Source of the DNA: Heterostelium multicystogenum
Lineage: Eukaryota; Evosea; Eumycetozoa; Acytosteliales; Acytosteliaceae
NCBI GenBank assembly: GCA_003667245.1
Contig: RCNN01000356.1
Span: 1-16,387 of the forward strand
Reading direction: 5' to 3'
DNA length: 16,387 nt
Part shown: in pieces, positions 7,193 to 16,387 of the stretch
Layout: the number at the start of each line of letters is the position of its first letter
How positions within the stretch are numbered: position 1 is the first letter of the stretch
Translations under genes and position numbers: made by a program
The notes under the pieces: generated by a model
Database searches by the model: none
What the model saw: the letters and a program-made list of their open reading frames with translations, nothing else
Told to the model about the DNA's origin: nothing

Positions 7193-10100
7193 TTATTGAG
7201 TTGTTGATGTAATTCCATTATTAGTTTCGTTGTTCTCATCTTTGTATTTAACAGTTACAATTGAACCATCAATTTCTGCGGCACAGTTTTCTGGGAACGA
7301 AAGAATATTTTGAGCTTGTGTTGAAAAATCAAAGTTTGCCAAATCTACGCTTCCATATTGAACTTTGATTGGATCTTGGTTTCCACTTGAAATAGTACCA
7401 ATACAACCTTTCTCCGACTTCCAGAAAATTGATATATTAACCTCGACACAATATCTAATATCTGACAAATGGCCAACATAAACTTCAACTTGTATTGTTT
7501 GAGGCATGAAATATGGGGACGATTCATTGGCCAATACATTCAATTTGTAAATTCCAGACTCAGTGAAATGATACTCAAAAGTTCCATTTGGACCAGATAC
7601 TATTGTAGTATTTAGGTTTTGACCTGTGATTTGTATCAACATATTTGGTAAAAGTACCTCATTGTCATCAAGGTCATTATTAAAGTTGGTATCATTGAAA
7701 ATCTTTCCTTCTAAACGAGTGTAATATTGGTTTCCTCCGGTGGTAGTACTAGTGGAGACAGAAGTTGAAGTTGTTCCGATGGTTGAAGAAGTTGTTGAAG
7801 TTGTTCCTGTTGTTGAAGTACCAGTAGTTCCTGTGGTTGATGTGGTTGGCTCAATAGTAGTAGATGTGGTTCCTGTAGAGATTGTTGAAGATGAACCAGT
7901 GGTACTTGTTGATGTAGAATCAGTTGAGCTACCTGTTGTGATTACTGGTATTGAGGTTGTACCTCCAGTTGTTGGTTCAACAGTTGTGGAAGAGGTAGTT
8001 CCTACAGTGGTTGGTTCAACAGTTGTGGTTGAGGTAGTTCCTACAGTGGTTGGTTCTACTGTGGTTGAGGTAGTTCCTACAGTTGTTGGTTCTACTGTGG
8101 TTGAGGTTGTACTTCCAGTTGTTGGTTCAACAGTGGTGGTTGAGGTAGTTCCTACAGTTGTTGGTTCTACTGTGGTGGTCGAGGTAGTTCCTCCAGTTGT
8201 TGGTTCTACAGTGGTTGAGGTAGTTCCTACAGTGGTTGGTTCTACTGTGGTGGATGAAGTTGTACTTCCAGTTGTTGGTTCTACTGTGGTTGAGGTTGTA
8301 CTTGTTGATATAGAATCAGTTGTGATTATTGGTATTGAGGTTGTACCTCCAGTTGTTGGTTTCAACAGTTGTGGAAGAGGTAGTTCCTACAGTGGTTGGT
8401 TCAACAGTTGTGGTTGAGGTAGTTCCTACAGTTGTTGGTTCTACTGTGGTTGAGGTAGTTCCTACAGTTGTTGGTTCTACTGTGGTTGAGGTTGTACTTC
8501 CAGTTGTTGGTTCAACAGTTGTGGAAGAAGTTGTGTACTTCCAGTTGTTGGTTCTACTGTGGTTGAGGTAGTTCCTACAGTTGTTGGTTCTACTGTGGTT
8601 GAGTTGTACTTGTTGATGTAGAATCAGTTGTGTTACCTGTTGTGATTACTGGTATTGAGGTTGTTGTGGAGATGGGTTCTGATGTTGTTCCTGTTGTTGA
8701 TGTGGTTGGAGTACCAGTAGTTCCTGTTGTTCCGGTGGTAGATGTAATTGGTTCGGATGTAGTTGATGTTGAAGTTGTTGGAGATCCAGTAGTTGATTCG
8801 CTGGTTGTGGAGGTAGCAGTCGATATTGTGCTTCCAGTTGTTGGTTCAACAGTGGTAGAGGTTGTAGATGTAGTCGATGATGTTGAGTCAGATGTAGACG
8901 ATGTGGTTGGGTCAGAGGTTGTTGGATTCGAAGATGTTGACGATGTTGATGATGTAGTTGGGTTGGATGATGTTGAGTCTCCACCTACTGGAGCAATTGG
9001 TGGAGCAATTGGTGGTGCTATTGGTGGAGCAATTGGAGTACCAGTTGGAGAGCCTGTTGGAGATCCTGTTGTGGAGGTAGTAGATATTGAGGTTGTACTT
9101 CCAGTTGTTGGTTCAACAGTGGTGGTTGAGGTAGTTCCTACAGTTGTTGGTTCAACAGTTGTGGTCGAGGTAGTTCCTACAGTTGTTGGTTCAACAGTGG
9201 TGGTCGAGGTAGTTCCTACAGTGGTTGGTTCTACTGTGGTGGATGAAGTTGTACTTCCAGTTGTTGGTTCTACTGTGGTTTGAGGTAGTTCCTACAGTTG
9301 TTGGTTCTACTGTGGTGGTCGAGGTAGTTCCTCCAGTTGTTGGTTCTACAGTGGTGGAAGAAGTTGTGCTTCCAGTTGTTGGTTCTACTGTGGTTGAGGT
9401 AGTTCCTACAGTTGTTGGTTCTACTGTGGTTGAGGTAGTTCCTACAGTTGTTGGTTCTACTGTGGTTGAGGTAGTTCCTACAGTGGTTGGTTCTACTGTG
9501 GTTGAGGTAGTTCCTACAGTTGTTGGTTCTACTGTGGTGGTCGAGGTAGTTCCTCCAGTTGTTGGTTCTACAGTGGTTGAGGTAGTTCCTACAGTTGTTG
9601 GTTCTACAGTGGTTGAGGTAGTTCCTACAGTTGTTGGTTCTACTGTGGTGGTTGAGGTAGTTCCTACAGTGGTTGGTTCTACAGTGGTTGAGGTAGTTCC
9701 TCCAGTTGTTGGTTCTACTGTGGTGGATGAAGTTGTACTTCCAGTTGTTGGTTCTACAGTGGTTGAGGTTGTACTTGTTGATATAGAATCAGTTGTGATT
9801 ATTGGTATTGAGGTTGTACCTCCAGTTGTTGGTTCAACAGTTGTGGAAGAAGTTGTGCTTCCAGTTGTTGGCTCTAAAGTTGTGATAGAGGTTGTACTTC
9901 CAGTTGTTGGTTCAACAGTTGTGGAAGAAGTTGTGCTTCCAGTTGTTGGTTCTACTGTGGTTGAGGTTGTACTTCCAGTTGTTGGTTCAACAGTGGTTGA
10001 GGTAGTTCCTACAGTTGTTGGTTCTACTGTGGTGGTCGAGGTAGTTCCTACAGTGGTTGGCTCAACAGTGGTCGAGGTAGTTCCTACAGTTGTTGGTTCT

Positions 10101-13100
10101 ACAGTGGTTGAGGTAGTTCCTACAGTTGTTGGTTCTACTGTGGTGGTCGAGGTAGTTCCTACAGTTGTTGGTTCAACAGTGGTTGAGGTAGTTCCTCCAG
10201 TTGTTGGTTCTACTGTGGTTGAGGTTGTACTTGTTGATGTAGAATCAGTTGTGTTACCTGTTGTGATTACTGGTATTGAGGTTGTTGTGGAGATGGGTTC
10301 TGATGTTGTTCCTGTTGTTGATGTGGTTGGAGTACCAGTAGTTCCTGTTGTTCCGGTGGTAGATGTAATTGGTTCGGATGTAGTTGATGAGGTTGAGGTT
10401 GTAGATGTAGTCGATGATGTTGAGTCAGATGTAGACGATGTGGTTGGGTCAGAGGTTGTTGGATTCGAAGATGTTGACGATGTTGATGATGTAGTTGGGT
10501 TGGATGATGTTGAGTCTCCACCTACTGGAGCAATTGGTGGTGCAATGGGTGGTGCTATTGGTGGAGCAATTGGTGTACCAGTTGGGGAACCAGTTGGAGA
10601 ACCAGTGGTTGGATTTGATCCAGTTGTTGGATCCGAAGTTGTGGAAGAAGTTGTGCCTCCAGTTGTTGGCTCAACAGTTGTAGAAGAGGTAGTTCCTCCA
10701 GTTGTTTGGTTCAACAGTGGTGGTTGAGGTAGTTCCTCCAGTTGTTGGTTCTACAGTGGTCGAGGTAGTTCCTACAGTTGTTGGCTCTAATGTGGTGGTC
10801 GAGGTAGTTCCTACAGTTGTTGGTTCAACAGTAGTTGAGGTTGTACTTCCAGTTGTTGGTTCAACAGTGGTGGTTGAGGTAGTTCCTCCAGTTGTTGGTT
10901 CAACAGTTGTAGAAGAGGTAGTTCCTCCAGTTGTTGGTTCAACAGTGGTGGTTGAGGTAGTTCCTCCAGTTGTTGGCTCAACAGTTGTAGAAGATGTAGT
11001 TCTCCAGTTGTTGGTTCTACAGTGGTCGAGGTAGTTTCTACAGTTGTTGGCTCTACTGTGGGTGGTCGAGGTAGTTCCTCCAGTTGTTGGTTCAACAGTT
11101 GTGGATGAAGTTGTACTTCCAGTTGTTGGTTCTACAGTGGTTGAGGTTGTACTTGTTGATGTAGAATCAGTTGTGTTACCCTGTTGTGATTACTGGTATT
11201 GAGAGGTTGTACCTCCAGTTGTTGGTTCAACCAGTTGTGGAAGAAGTTTGTGCTTCCAGTTGTTGGTTCTACTGTGGTTGAGGTAGTTCCTCCAGTTGTT
11301 GGCTCAACAGTGGTTGAGGTAGTTCCTACAGTGGTTGGTTCAACAGTGGTAGTTGAGGAGTTTCCTACAGTTGTGTGGTTCTACTGTGGTGGTCGAGGTA
11401 GTTCCTCCAGTTGTTGGCTCAACAGTGGTTGAGGTAGTTCCTACAGTTGTTGGTTCTACTGTGGTGGAAGAAGTTGTGCTTCCAGTTGTACTTGATGTTG
11501 TACTTGTAGATGTAGAATCTGTAGTATTACTTGTTGTTATTACAGGAATTGCGGTTGTTGTAGAAACAGTTGGTTGGCTTGTTGTTGCATCTCCAGTTGT
11601 TGACAATGTTGTACCAGTTGTGGAAGTTGAAGTGGGTACTACCCAGTTCCAGTGGTTCCCGTTGTTGATGTTGTACCAGTAGTCGAGGTTATTGGCTCAG
11701 ATGTAGTCGACGAAGTCGGTTCAGAAGTTGTTGAGATGTGGTTGGGTCAGAGGTTGTGGACGATGTTGTTGGATTGGATGATGTTGATGATGTGGTTGGG
11801 TTGGAATGTTGTTGAATCTCCACCTACTGGAGCATTGGTGGTGCAATTGGTGGGGCAATTGGTGGAGCTACTGGTGGGGCAACTGGTGGGGCAACTGGTG
11901 GCAACAGGTGGAGCAACTGGTGGTGAAACTGGGTGGCAACTGGTGGTGCAACTGGTGATCCAGTTAGTTGTGATCCAGTTGGTGATCCAGTTGGTGATCC
12001 AGTTGGAGAACCAGTTGTTGGTTTTGAACCTGTAGTTGGATTCGATGATGTTGAAGATTCAGTTGGATTTGATGTAGTACTTGTCGTTCCTGTGGTGGAA
12101 GTAGTTCCAGTGGTTGAAGTTGAAGTTGAAGTGGTAGAAGTTGAGGTTGAAGTTGAAGTGGTAGAAGTTGAAGTTGTCGAAGTTGAAGTGGTAGAAGTTG
12201 TAGAATCATCTTGACTACCACTCTCGCTATTACTTTCATACTACTAGCTGCTGTCTTCCTTAGTGAATGTAAATTTACTATTATCATATTTGGCCATAGA
12301 ATGTTTAACAACAGGTACTTCACCTTCTGTTCCAGAAGGCTCTACTGTACAAGTTACTGAACTAGAGGATTGAACTTGAATGTTTGAGCATGGGGTGGAT
12401 CCAACTAAAATAGTCGTCTTCGAAGACTCAGAGGCTAACCAAGATTTGAACCTTCTATGGTAATTGATGTCTGCTCGTCATATGGTCCCTCATTTGGTGT
12501 AATTGAGGTGATATCTGGGGGCATCATATGAGAAATCAGTGTTGGTGTTGCTGGATTGACTACCAACCTTGACATATATTGGAATATTTCTTCCACACCC
12601 TGTGGAACGAGGAATTTGATTGAGGTGGATGATGAAGAGATGACAGTTGGATTTTGGGTTGGATTGTTAAAGTAAACTGTTGGTTGATTATCACCCTCAA
12701 CGAAGAAATTTACCTGAAAGTGTCATTTTCAAAACCACCATCAACTGTTCCTGATTGTGGATCTATTGATTCAATCTTTGGTTCTCCAGTATATCTGTAT
12801 TTGACATTGGTTTCAATTAGATTTCTGACTTAAAGTGACTGAAACGATTTCTTCACTGTTCTTATCCCTTGTTGGGACATTGCATTGGGAGACGATCCTT
12901 TCCATTCAGCTTATCTAGAACCAGAACATTGGTACTCACCGGCTTCACCTATGGTGGCTGTTGGGTTTTGACCAAAATAGTTACCAGTTATAGTTACCAA
13001 TGTTTGTTGATCTCTCTCTCCATTATCTGGAGATATCGATGTAACGTTGGTGATTTATAGTCAATAATTGATTTGGTTCATTTGATTGTGTACAACAACA

Positions 13101-16100
13101 ACAACCTTGATTTCTTTGTCCTTTCCTGTTCCAGGTGGAATCTGGCATCTTAACTGTTATTATCGACCCACTCAACAGCTTGGCATTGATTTCCTGCAAT
13201 TGAGACTGAGTTTGTTTGTATCTTGCTCCTTTGCATTTATTTCAGCAGTGAATTGGGAAGGAATAAAGTTATCACCTTTAATTGTAATCCACTCGCCTCC
13301 AGATGGATCTCCTTCGTAATTTTCATCATTCAAAGAAGGAACTAAAATACAAAATAGAGTTAGACAGATTAAAACATTTACTGTGTTTATAAAATAATCT
13401 ACTTACTATTATAAGAAAAAGTTGGAAGTTGATTGCTGACCTCCAATAATAACGATCAATGGTAAATCTTTTCCAATACCAGCTGGAGCATCACAAACTA
13501 TTTTTGATGATTATTCCATTCAACGTTCAAACATTCTTGAATATTTATGGTAACATTTGAGTTTGGTTTGCTCTACTCTCTTTAGGAACAAAGTTTGAAC
13601 CAAGAATGGTAATTGACACCAGTTGTAATTCGATTTGGTTACAGAGTCGATTTCAGGAGCTAAAAAGATCTATTAATACTATATGGTACAAAAAGTAGAT
13701 GCTATATACATACGATTATATGAAAGTTGAACTTTTGAGTGCGTTTTGAGACCACAATGAATAAAATGATGGTCAAGTTTGCACCAATACCGGGTGGGAA
13801 TGTTACCAGATACCAATGTTGAGTTGAAAATGTAATGTTATTGAGTAGATAAGCTTCAATGCTAGCATTGCTGTAGGTGATTGGTCCTTCGAGTGTGGAG
13901 TAGGCTGGATTTGGTGTGTATTCTGTAAATTCATCAGTTAAGTTTAATTCATTTGGAAACAAAATCAAAACATAGATAGTGATTGGATCACCACCATCTG
14001 TCTTTGATTGTTTGTGTGACTTCTGTGATTGTTGGGCGATTGAATGAAACCCAAATTTTCAACAATATTAGAGTCATAGTATGAATAGATGAAAGATTTA
14101 CAGGAATATTGAAACCAACACCAGGATGCAAAGTACAAATCAAACAATCGAAAATTGACTGTTGTACGGAAAGTATTGTCAAAGAGAATGTATGGATCAA
14201 AGTCACCATTGTAGTATGGGTCAGTTGGAACTGGTATTGGGTTTCCATTGTCATCCTCATACTCTTTGTTCATTAGAGCACTCATCAACTTCGCATTCAA
14301 CTGAGACATTCAAATAGAGGCTCATATTGAAGTCTGTGGAATCCAAGTGGTCCAAGATCTGAACCTGCTACCCAGAAGAAGCTTGAATTAGCAGTTGGTG
14401 TATTGTTTGATTGAACAACATGATATATCTTTGGACAGGATATGTGAAATGTTGGTCCATCATTAAAAGATTGTCCGTCTACCATAATTCCAACTTTGTT
14501 TATACCCCAACTTGCTGGAATAGTACAAACAGCTGTGTTATCATTGACTCTGATTGTGGAATCACATGAAGCAGCTCCAATGAAACTTCGATTGCCGAAT
14601 CTGTTTCACCGAATGAAGTACCAGTTACAGTCATTAAGCCTCCTCCTGGTGTTGGTGAGGTATTGACAGAAATCGATGTGATAGTTGGTGCGTTGTAATC
14701 AATTGAGAACTGAATTGATCGAACGGAAGATTGACCACCGGTTTCGATATTAACGGTCTTGTCCAAACCAGTTCCATTAGAATGAAAAGTAGACTTTCAT
14801 AATCACCACTAGTTGTGAATTGTTCAATTCTGTAGCTAAACTTATCTAGTCAAAGTGTATCATTATTTGAGAAACCAAAGTTTCTTCGTAACTGTAACCC
14901 TTTCACCAACTGTAGATATTGGATTATTTGGTGAAATTGAGGTAATGGTTGGGAGATCGTAAGTGAAGTTATAATTAATTAATGGAGTCTCTGTAGGAAG
15001 TTGAGTGTTGATATTTGAGTAGTGATTGGTAAAATTCCAACACCTTTTCCAACTTTACAAACGAGTTCAGTGGAAGATGAGCTCAAACTTGACAAATCTT
15101 TTCTCCAACTTAACTTGGACACCTGCTTCTGATAATTTTTGACCAGTCAATGTGATTGCATTGTCTTCAGAGTGTGTTGGTCCATTGGTTCCTGTGATTG
15201 ATGTGACAATCGGACCGGCTTGGACACAATGAAAGAATTTCTCCACTCTCAAAGTCGGTTTCATTGAACGATATTGAATGCACAGAGATAGTTTTATAGG
15301 TGATGATTGCCAGTCCTGTTTCTGAGTCGAGTGGTTGAACAAGAATGTCTCAACTTCATTGTATGTGATCTTCTTTCTTGCAATATTGATTTGGTTGACA
15401 AGTACTCTTGTGAATAGCTCCAATCCTTTTGGTGTCATTGGATATCCATTTTCAATTCCAAACGCAAAGTGTTGGATCAAAACTTGCAAGAGTGCTTCAA
15501 TAACAATGAGTTGGAATAGAGTGTCTTGAATTGATCTGGAGAAGAGAATATTGATTCTCTGATTTGTCAACAATTAGTTGGTTCTTTCAAGTGAATGATA
15601 TCCAGAATGTAGTGAAATCTTGAACTTCAGATATGGTTGGAATCAAAGTTGAGTCAATTGTTGATTGACAGATTCCTTTCGACAAGAGAACATTGACAAG
15701 TCAGTTGGATCCGATACAGCTGGAGCATTCTCAACAACACAATAACTACATTCAAAAGATGTTGTGTATTTTCATGATTGATCGAGCATGTGGAATTGTG
15801 AGTGGATTGTAAGTTGGCAACAATGTGATAGATTCTCTGAGAATTCGAGAATGTCTGATCCAAATCCATTGATCTTGGTGTTGTTGAGGATGTACTTCAA
15901 ACTCGATCTGATTTCCAAGTTGTTATCGCTGTGTGGTGGTTTCTAAGTGTTGTATCATTGTAGTCATCATTTTATCATCACTCAAATCCCATAGATAAGC
16001 AGTGATCCATGCTTGAGAATAAATACCATTTCTTCTCGACAATCTGGAGGATGTGAAATACTCTAAATTAATAGATTGACCACTTGTGTCAGTCAGGGTC

Positions 16101-16387
16101 TGAATCATTGCAAAGGAAGTGTTGGTAATGTGTATTCTTCTTAGTTTCATTGCAACAAAGTTGACCAAAAACACCAAGAAGAGCTTCAGGTTTGGAATTA
16201 CTGGAACTATTAAATCTAAAGTTGGCATTTCAATAATTAACAATTGCCAAATTCAACTTTGTACAATAAATCATAAATGAGAGCACGTAAATGTTTCAAC
16301 ATTAGAGGATTAATATTGATACTGAATTCATTATAATTATTGATTACTCCAGTATCACCTGTGATAGACAAAGTGATTGGTCCAATA
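7193..16387 (-). CDS. Large IPT/TIG-domain, Thr-rich, SdrD/Cna-B-like protein; 3' part, frame-broken
   Basis: The gene enters the window at 16387 and ends with TAA at 7193. In protein order, IPT/TIG domains come first. Recognisable module starts include GPIVTSITGTNGPTHSEDN (about 15210), DLPTITSISPNNP (14970), YNAPTITSIS (14700), NRPTITEVTQT (14030), APEIDSVTKSN (13655), SLNDENYEGDPSGGEW (13330), VTSISPDNG (13045), EPKIESIDPQSGT (12790) and PPDITSITPNEGPYDE (12525). Then follows a Thr/Ser/Pro array (about 12215-7740) of 12-13-residue units. The last part (about 7725-7195) is one SdrD/Cna-B-like domain with KIFNDTNFNNDLDDNE, resembling a Ca-binding loop, and GTFEYHFTESGIYKLNV. No C-terminal hydrophobic tail is seen, so a secreted protein is more likely than a C-terminal membrane or GPI form. 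IPT/TIG domains are Ig-like folds used in adhesion; the Thr-rich stretch would be a glycosylated stalk. The final 390 codons (8365-7193) are clean. Upstream the frame breaks repeatedly by small indels, so the gene is either pseudogenised or badly sequenced. Confidence 0.7.
8581..9065 (-). repeat. Higher-order duplication inside the Thr-rich array, copy 1
   Basis: This block is nearly identical to 10201-10605, offset about 1.62 kb. It carries an extra 84-nt segment (about 8768-8857), exactly 28 codons, that copy 2 lacks. It also has a single-base deletion near 8603 (GAGTTGT instead of GAGGTTGT) which breaks the frame relative to copy 2. The block ends in the PIAP-type Pro-rich stretch. Confidence 0.8.
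10201..10605 (-). repeat. Higher-order duplication inside the Thr-rich array, copy 2
   Basis: Matches 8581-9065 almost base for base apart from the 84-nt segment and a few substitutions near the Pro-rich block. A third, more diverged version of the same arrangement can be followed through about 11140-12010. The near identity implies recent duplication or gene conversion. Confidence 0.8.
13342..13406 (-). other. Predicted intron in the TIG gene
   Basis: A 65-nt AT-rich segment on the minus strand begins GTAAGT and ends GTATTTTAG. It lies between TIG-type coding stretches (TFSYN before it, VPSLNDENYEGDPSGG after it), a typical position between TIG modules. Confidence 0.7.
13660..13713 (-). other. 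Predicted intron in the TIG gene
   Basis: A 54-nt AT-rich segment begins GTATGT and ends CTTTTTAG on the minus strand. It separates the open stretch ending KRTQKFNFHI from the next module beginning APEIDSVTKSN. Its presence shows the degraded-looking region once had, or still has, spliceable structure. Confidence 0.7.

Larger units (their letters stand above)
7740..12215 (-). repeat. Thr-rich coding minisatellite (36/39-nt units)
   Basis: The basic minus-strand unit encodes VGTTSTTVEPTT (36 nt), alternating with 39-nt forms with an extra T or S and with V/G/S at the first position. Dozens of units are present. They are interrupted by IPVITT spacers, by Ser/Asp-rich stretches (SNPTTSSTSSTS) and by Pro-rich blocks (PIAPPIAPPIAP; a PVAP-type version near 11830-11960). 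Near 12100-12200 it degrades into short STSTT repeats. It lies between the TIG domains and the C-terminal SdrD/Cna-B-like domain and probably forms an O-glycosylated stalk. The plus strand here is almost only G and T. Confidence 0.9.
12216..16387 (-). pseudogene. Frame-broken IPT/TIG-domain region of the large gene
   Basis: This is the TIG part of the gene at 7193-16387, listed separately because its reading frame changes roughly every 50-150 bases. Correct-looking TIG sequence hops between frames: KIVCDAPAGIGKDLPLIVII near 13495-13440 is out of frame with QLPTFSYN just beyond, and the block VTCTVEPSGTEGEVPVVKH near 12340 runs into two TAG codons near 12243 before resuming as Ser-rich sequence. 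The amino-acid motifs themselves are well kept. That fits recent breaks or sequence error better than long neutral decay. The most N-terminal visible part (16387-15600) includes blocks such as LLGVFGQLCCNETKKN and SRRNGIYSQAWITAYLWDLS, whose domain I do not recognise. Confidence 0.55.

Noticed and set aside
9225..10727. A 500-codon plus-strand open frame (and others at 7740-8417 and 8630-9283) rich in Val, Glu and Ser
   Set aside because: These are antisense shadows of the Thr-rich repeat. The minus-strand reading continues into a recognisable SdrD/Cna-B-like domain on one side and TIG domains on the other; the plus frames have no such anchors.
7740..12215. CRISPR-like direct repeat array
   Set aside because: Units are contiguous 36/39-nt coding minisatellites without unique spacers, in a eukaryotic gene encoding a Thr-rich stalk.
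12869..13319. Two plus-strand frames of 63 and 77 codons
   Set aside because: Antisense to clear TIG-type sequence on the minus strand (VTSISPDNG and EGDPSGGEW blocks).

Overview
The window looks like a chromosome end of a social amoeba (dictyostelid), or a very close relative. It is a eukaryotic nuclear sequence with four supporting features. It begins with a telomeric C-rich repeat. Introns are very short (50-65 nt), AT-rich, GT..AG and mostly begin GTATGT, with conserved TACTAAC boxes in two of them. It carries a multi-IPT/TIG surface-type protein joined to Thr-rich repeats and an SdrD/Cna-B-like domain. It also holds remnants of the AAA-ATPase-like (PF09820-type) family, which as I recall is expanded in these amoebae. 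Species cannot be fixed from sequence alone; a non-discoideum lineage is suggested because the telomere unit is TAAGGG rather than an A/G-mix.

Layout from the telomere inward. 1-134: telomeric repeats of two sharply separated unit types. 375-2548 (-): a frame-broken AAA-ATPase-like gene. 3016-3901: an unusual stretch with about a dozen foldbacks following one another, several with perfect 12-14 bp stems. 4037-5290 (-): an intact six-exon gene whose internal exons are tandem duplicates of one another, all phase 0. 5930-6045 and 6101-6717 (-): further fragments of the AAA-ATPase-like family. 7193-16387 (-): the 3' part of a large gene whose 5' end lies outside the window. In protein order it has a series of IPT/TIG domains (about 16.4-12.2 kb), a long Thr/Ser/Pro mucin-like array (about 12.2-7.74 kb) and one SdrD/Cna-B-like domain at the C terminus.

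The genes do not form an operon-like unit; this is a subtelomere in which family fragments sit beside lineage-specific genes. The large TIG/mucin gene probably encodes a secreted or surface adhesion-type protein. Its frame is broken many times upstream of about 8.35 kb, mostly by one- or two-base indels, while the six-exon gene and the last 1.15 kb of the large gene are clean. This points to locally poor sequence or recent pseudogenisation rather than a uniformly old ruin.

Main candidates for something new: the foldback array at 3016-3901, the tandem-exon-duplication gene at 4037-5290 with its triple splice-donor microsatellite, and the exact coincidence of a homology breakpoint with an intron boundary between the two larger AAA-ATPase-like copies. 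All functional statements are inferred from reading the sequence; no searches were run.
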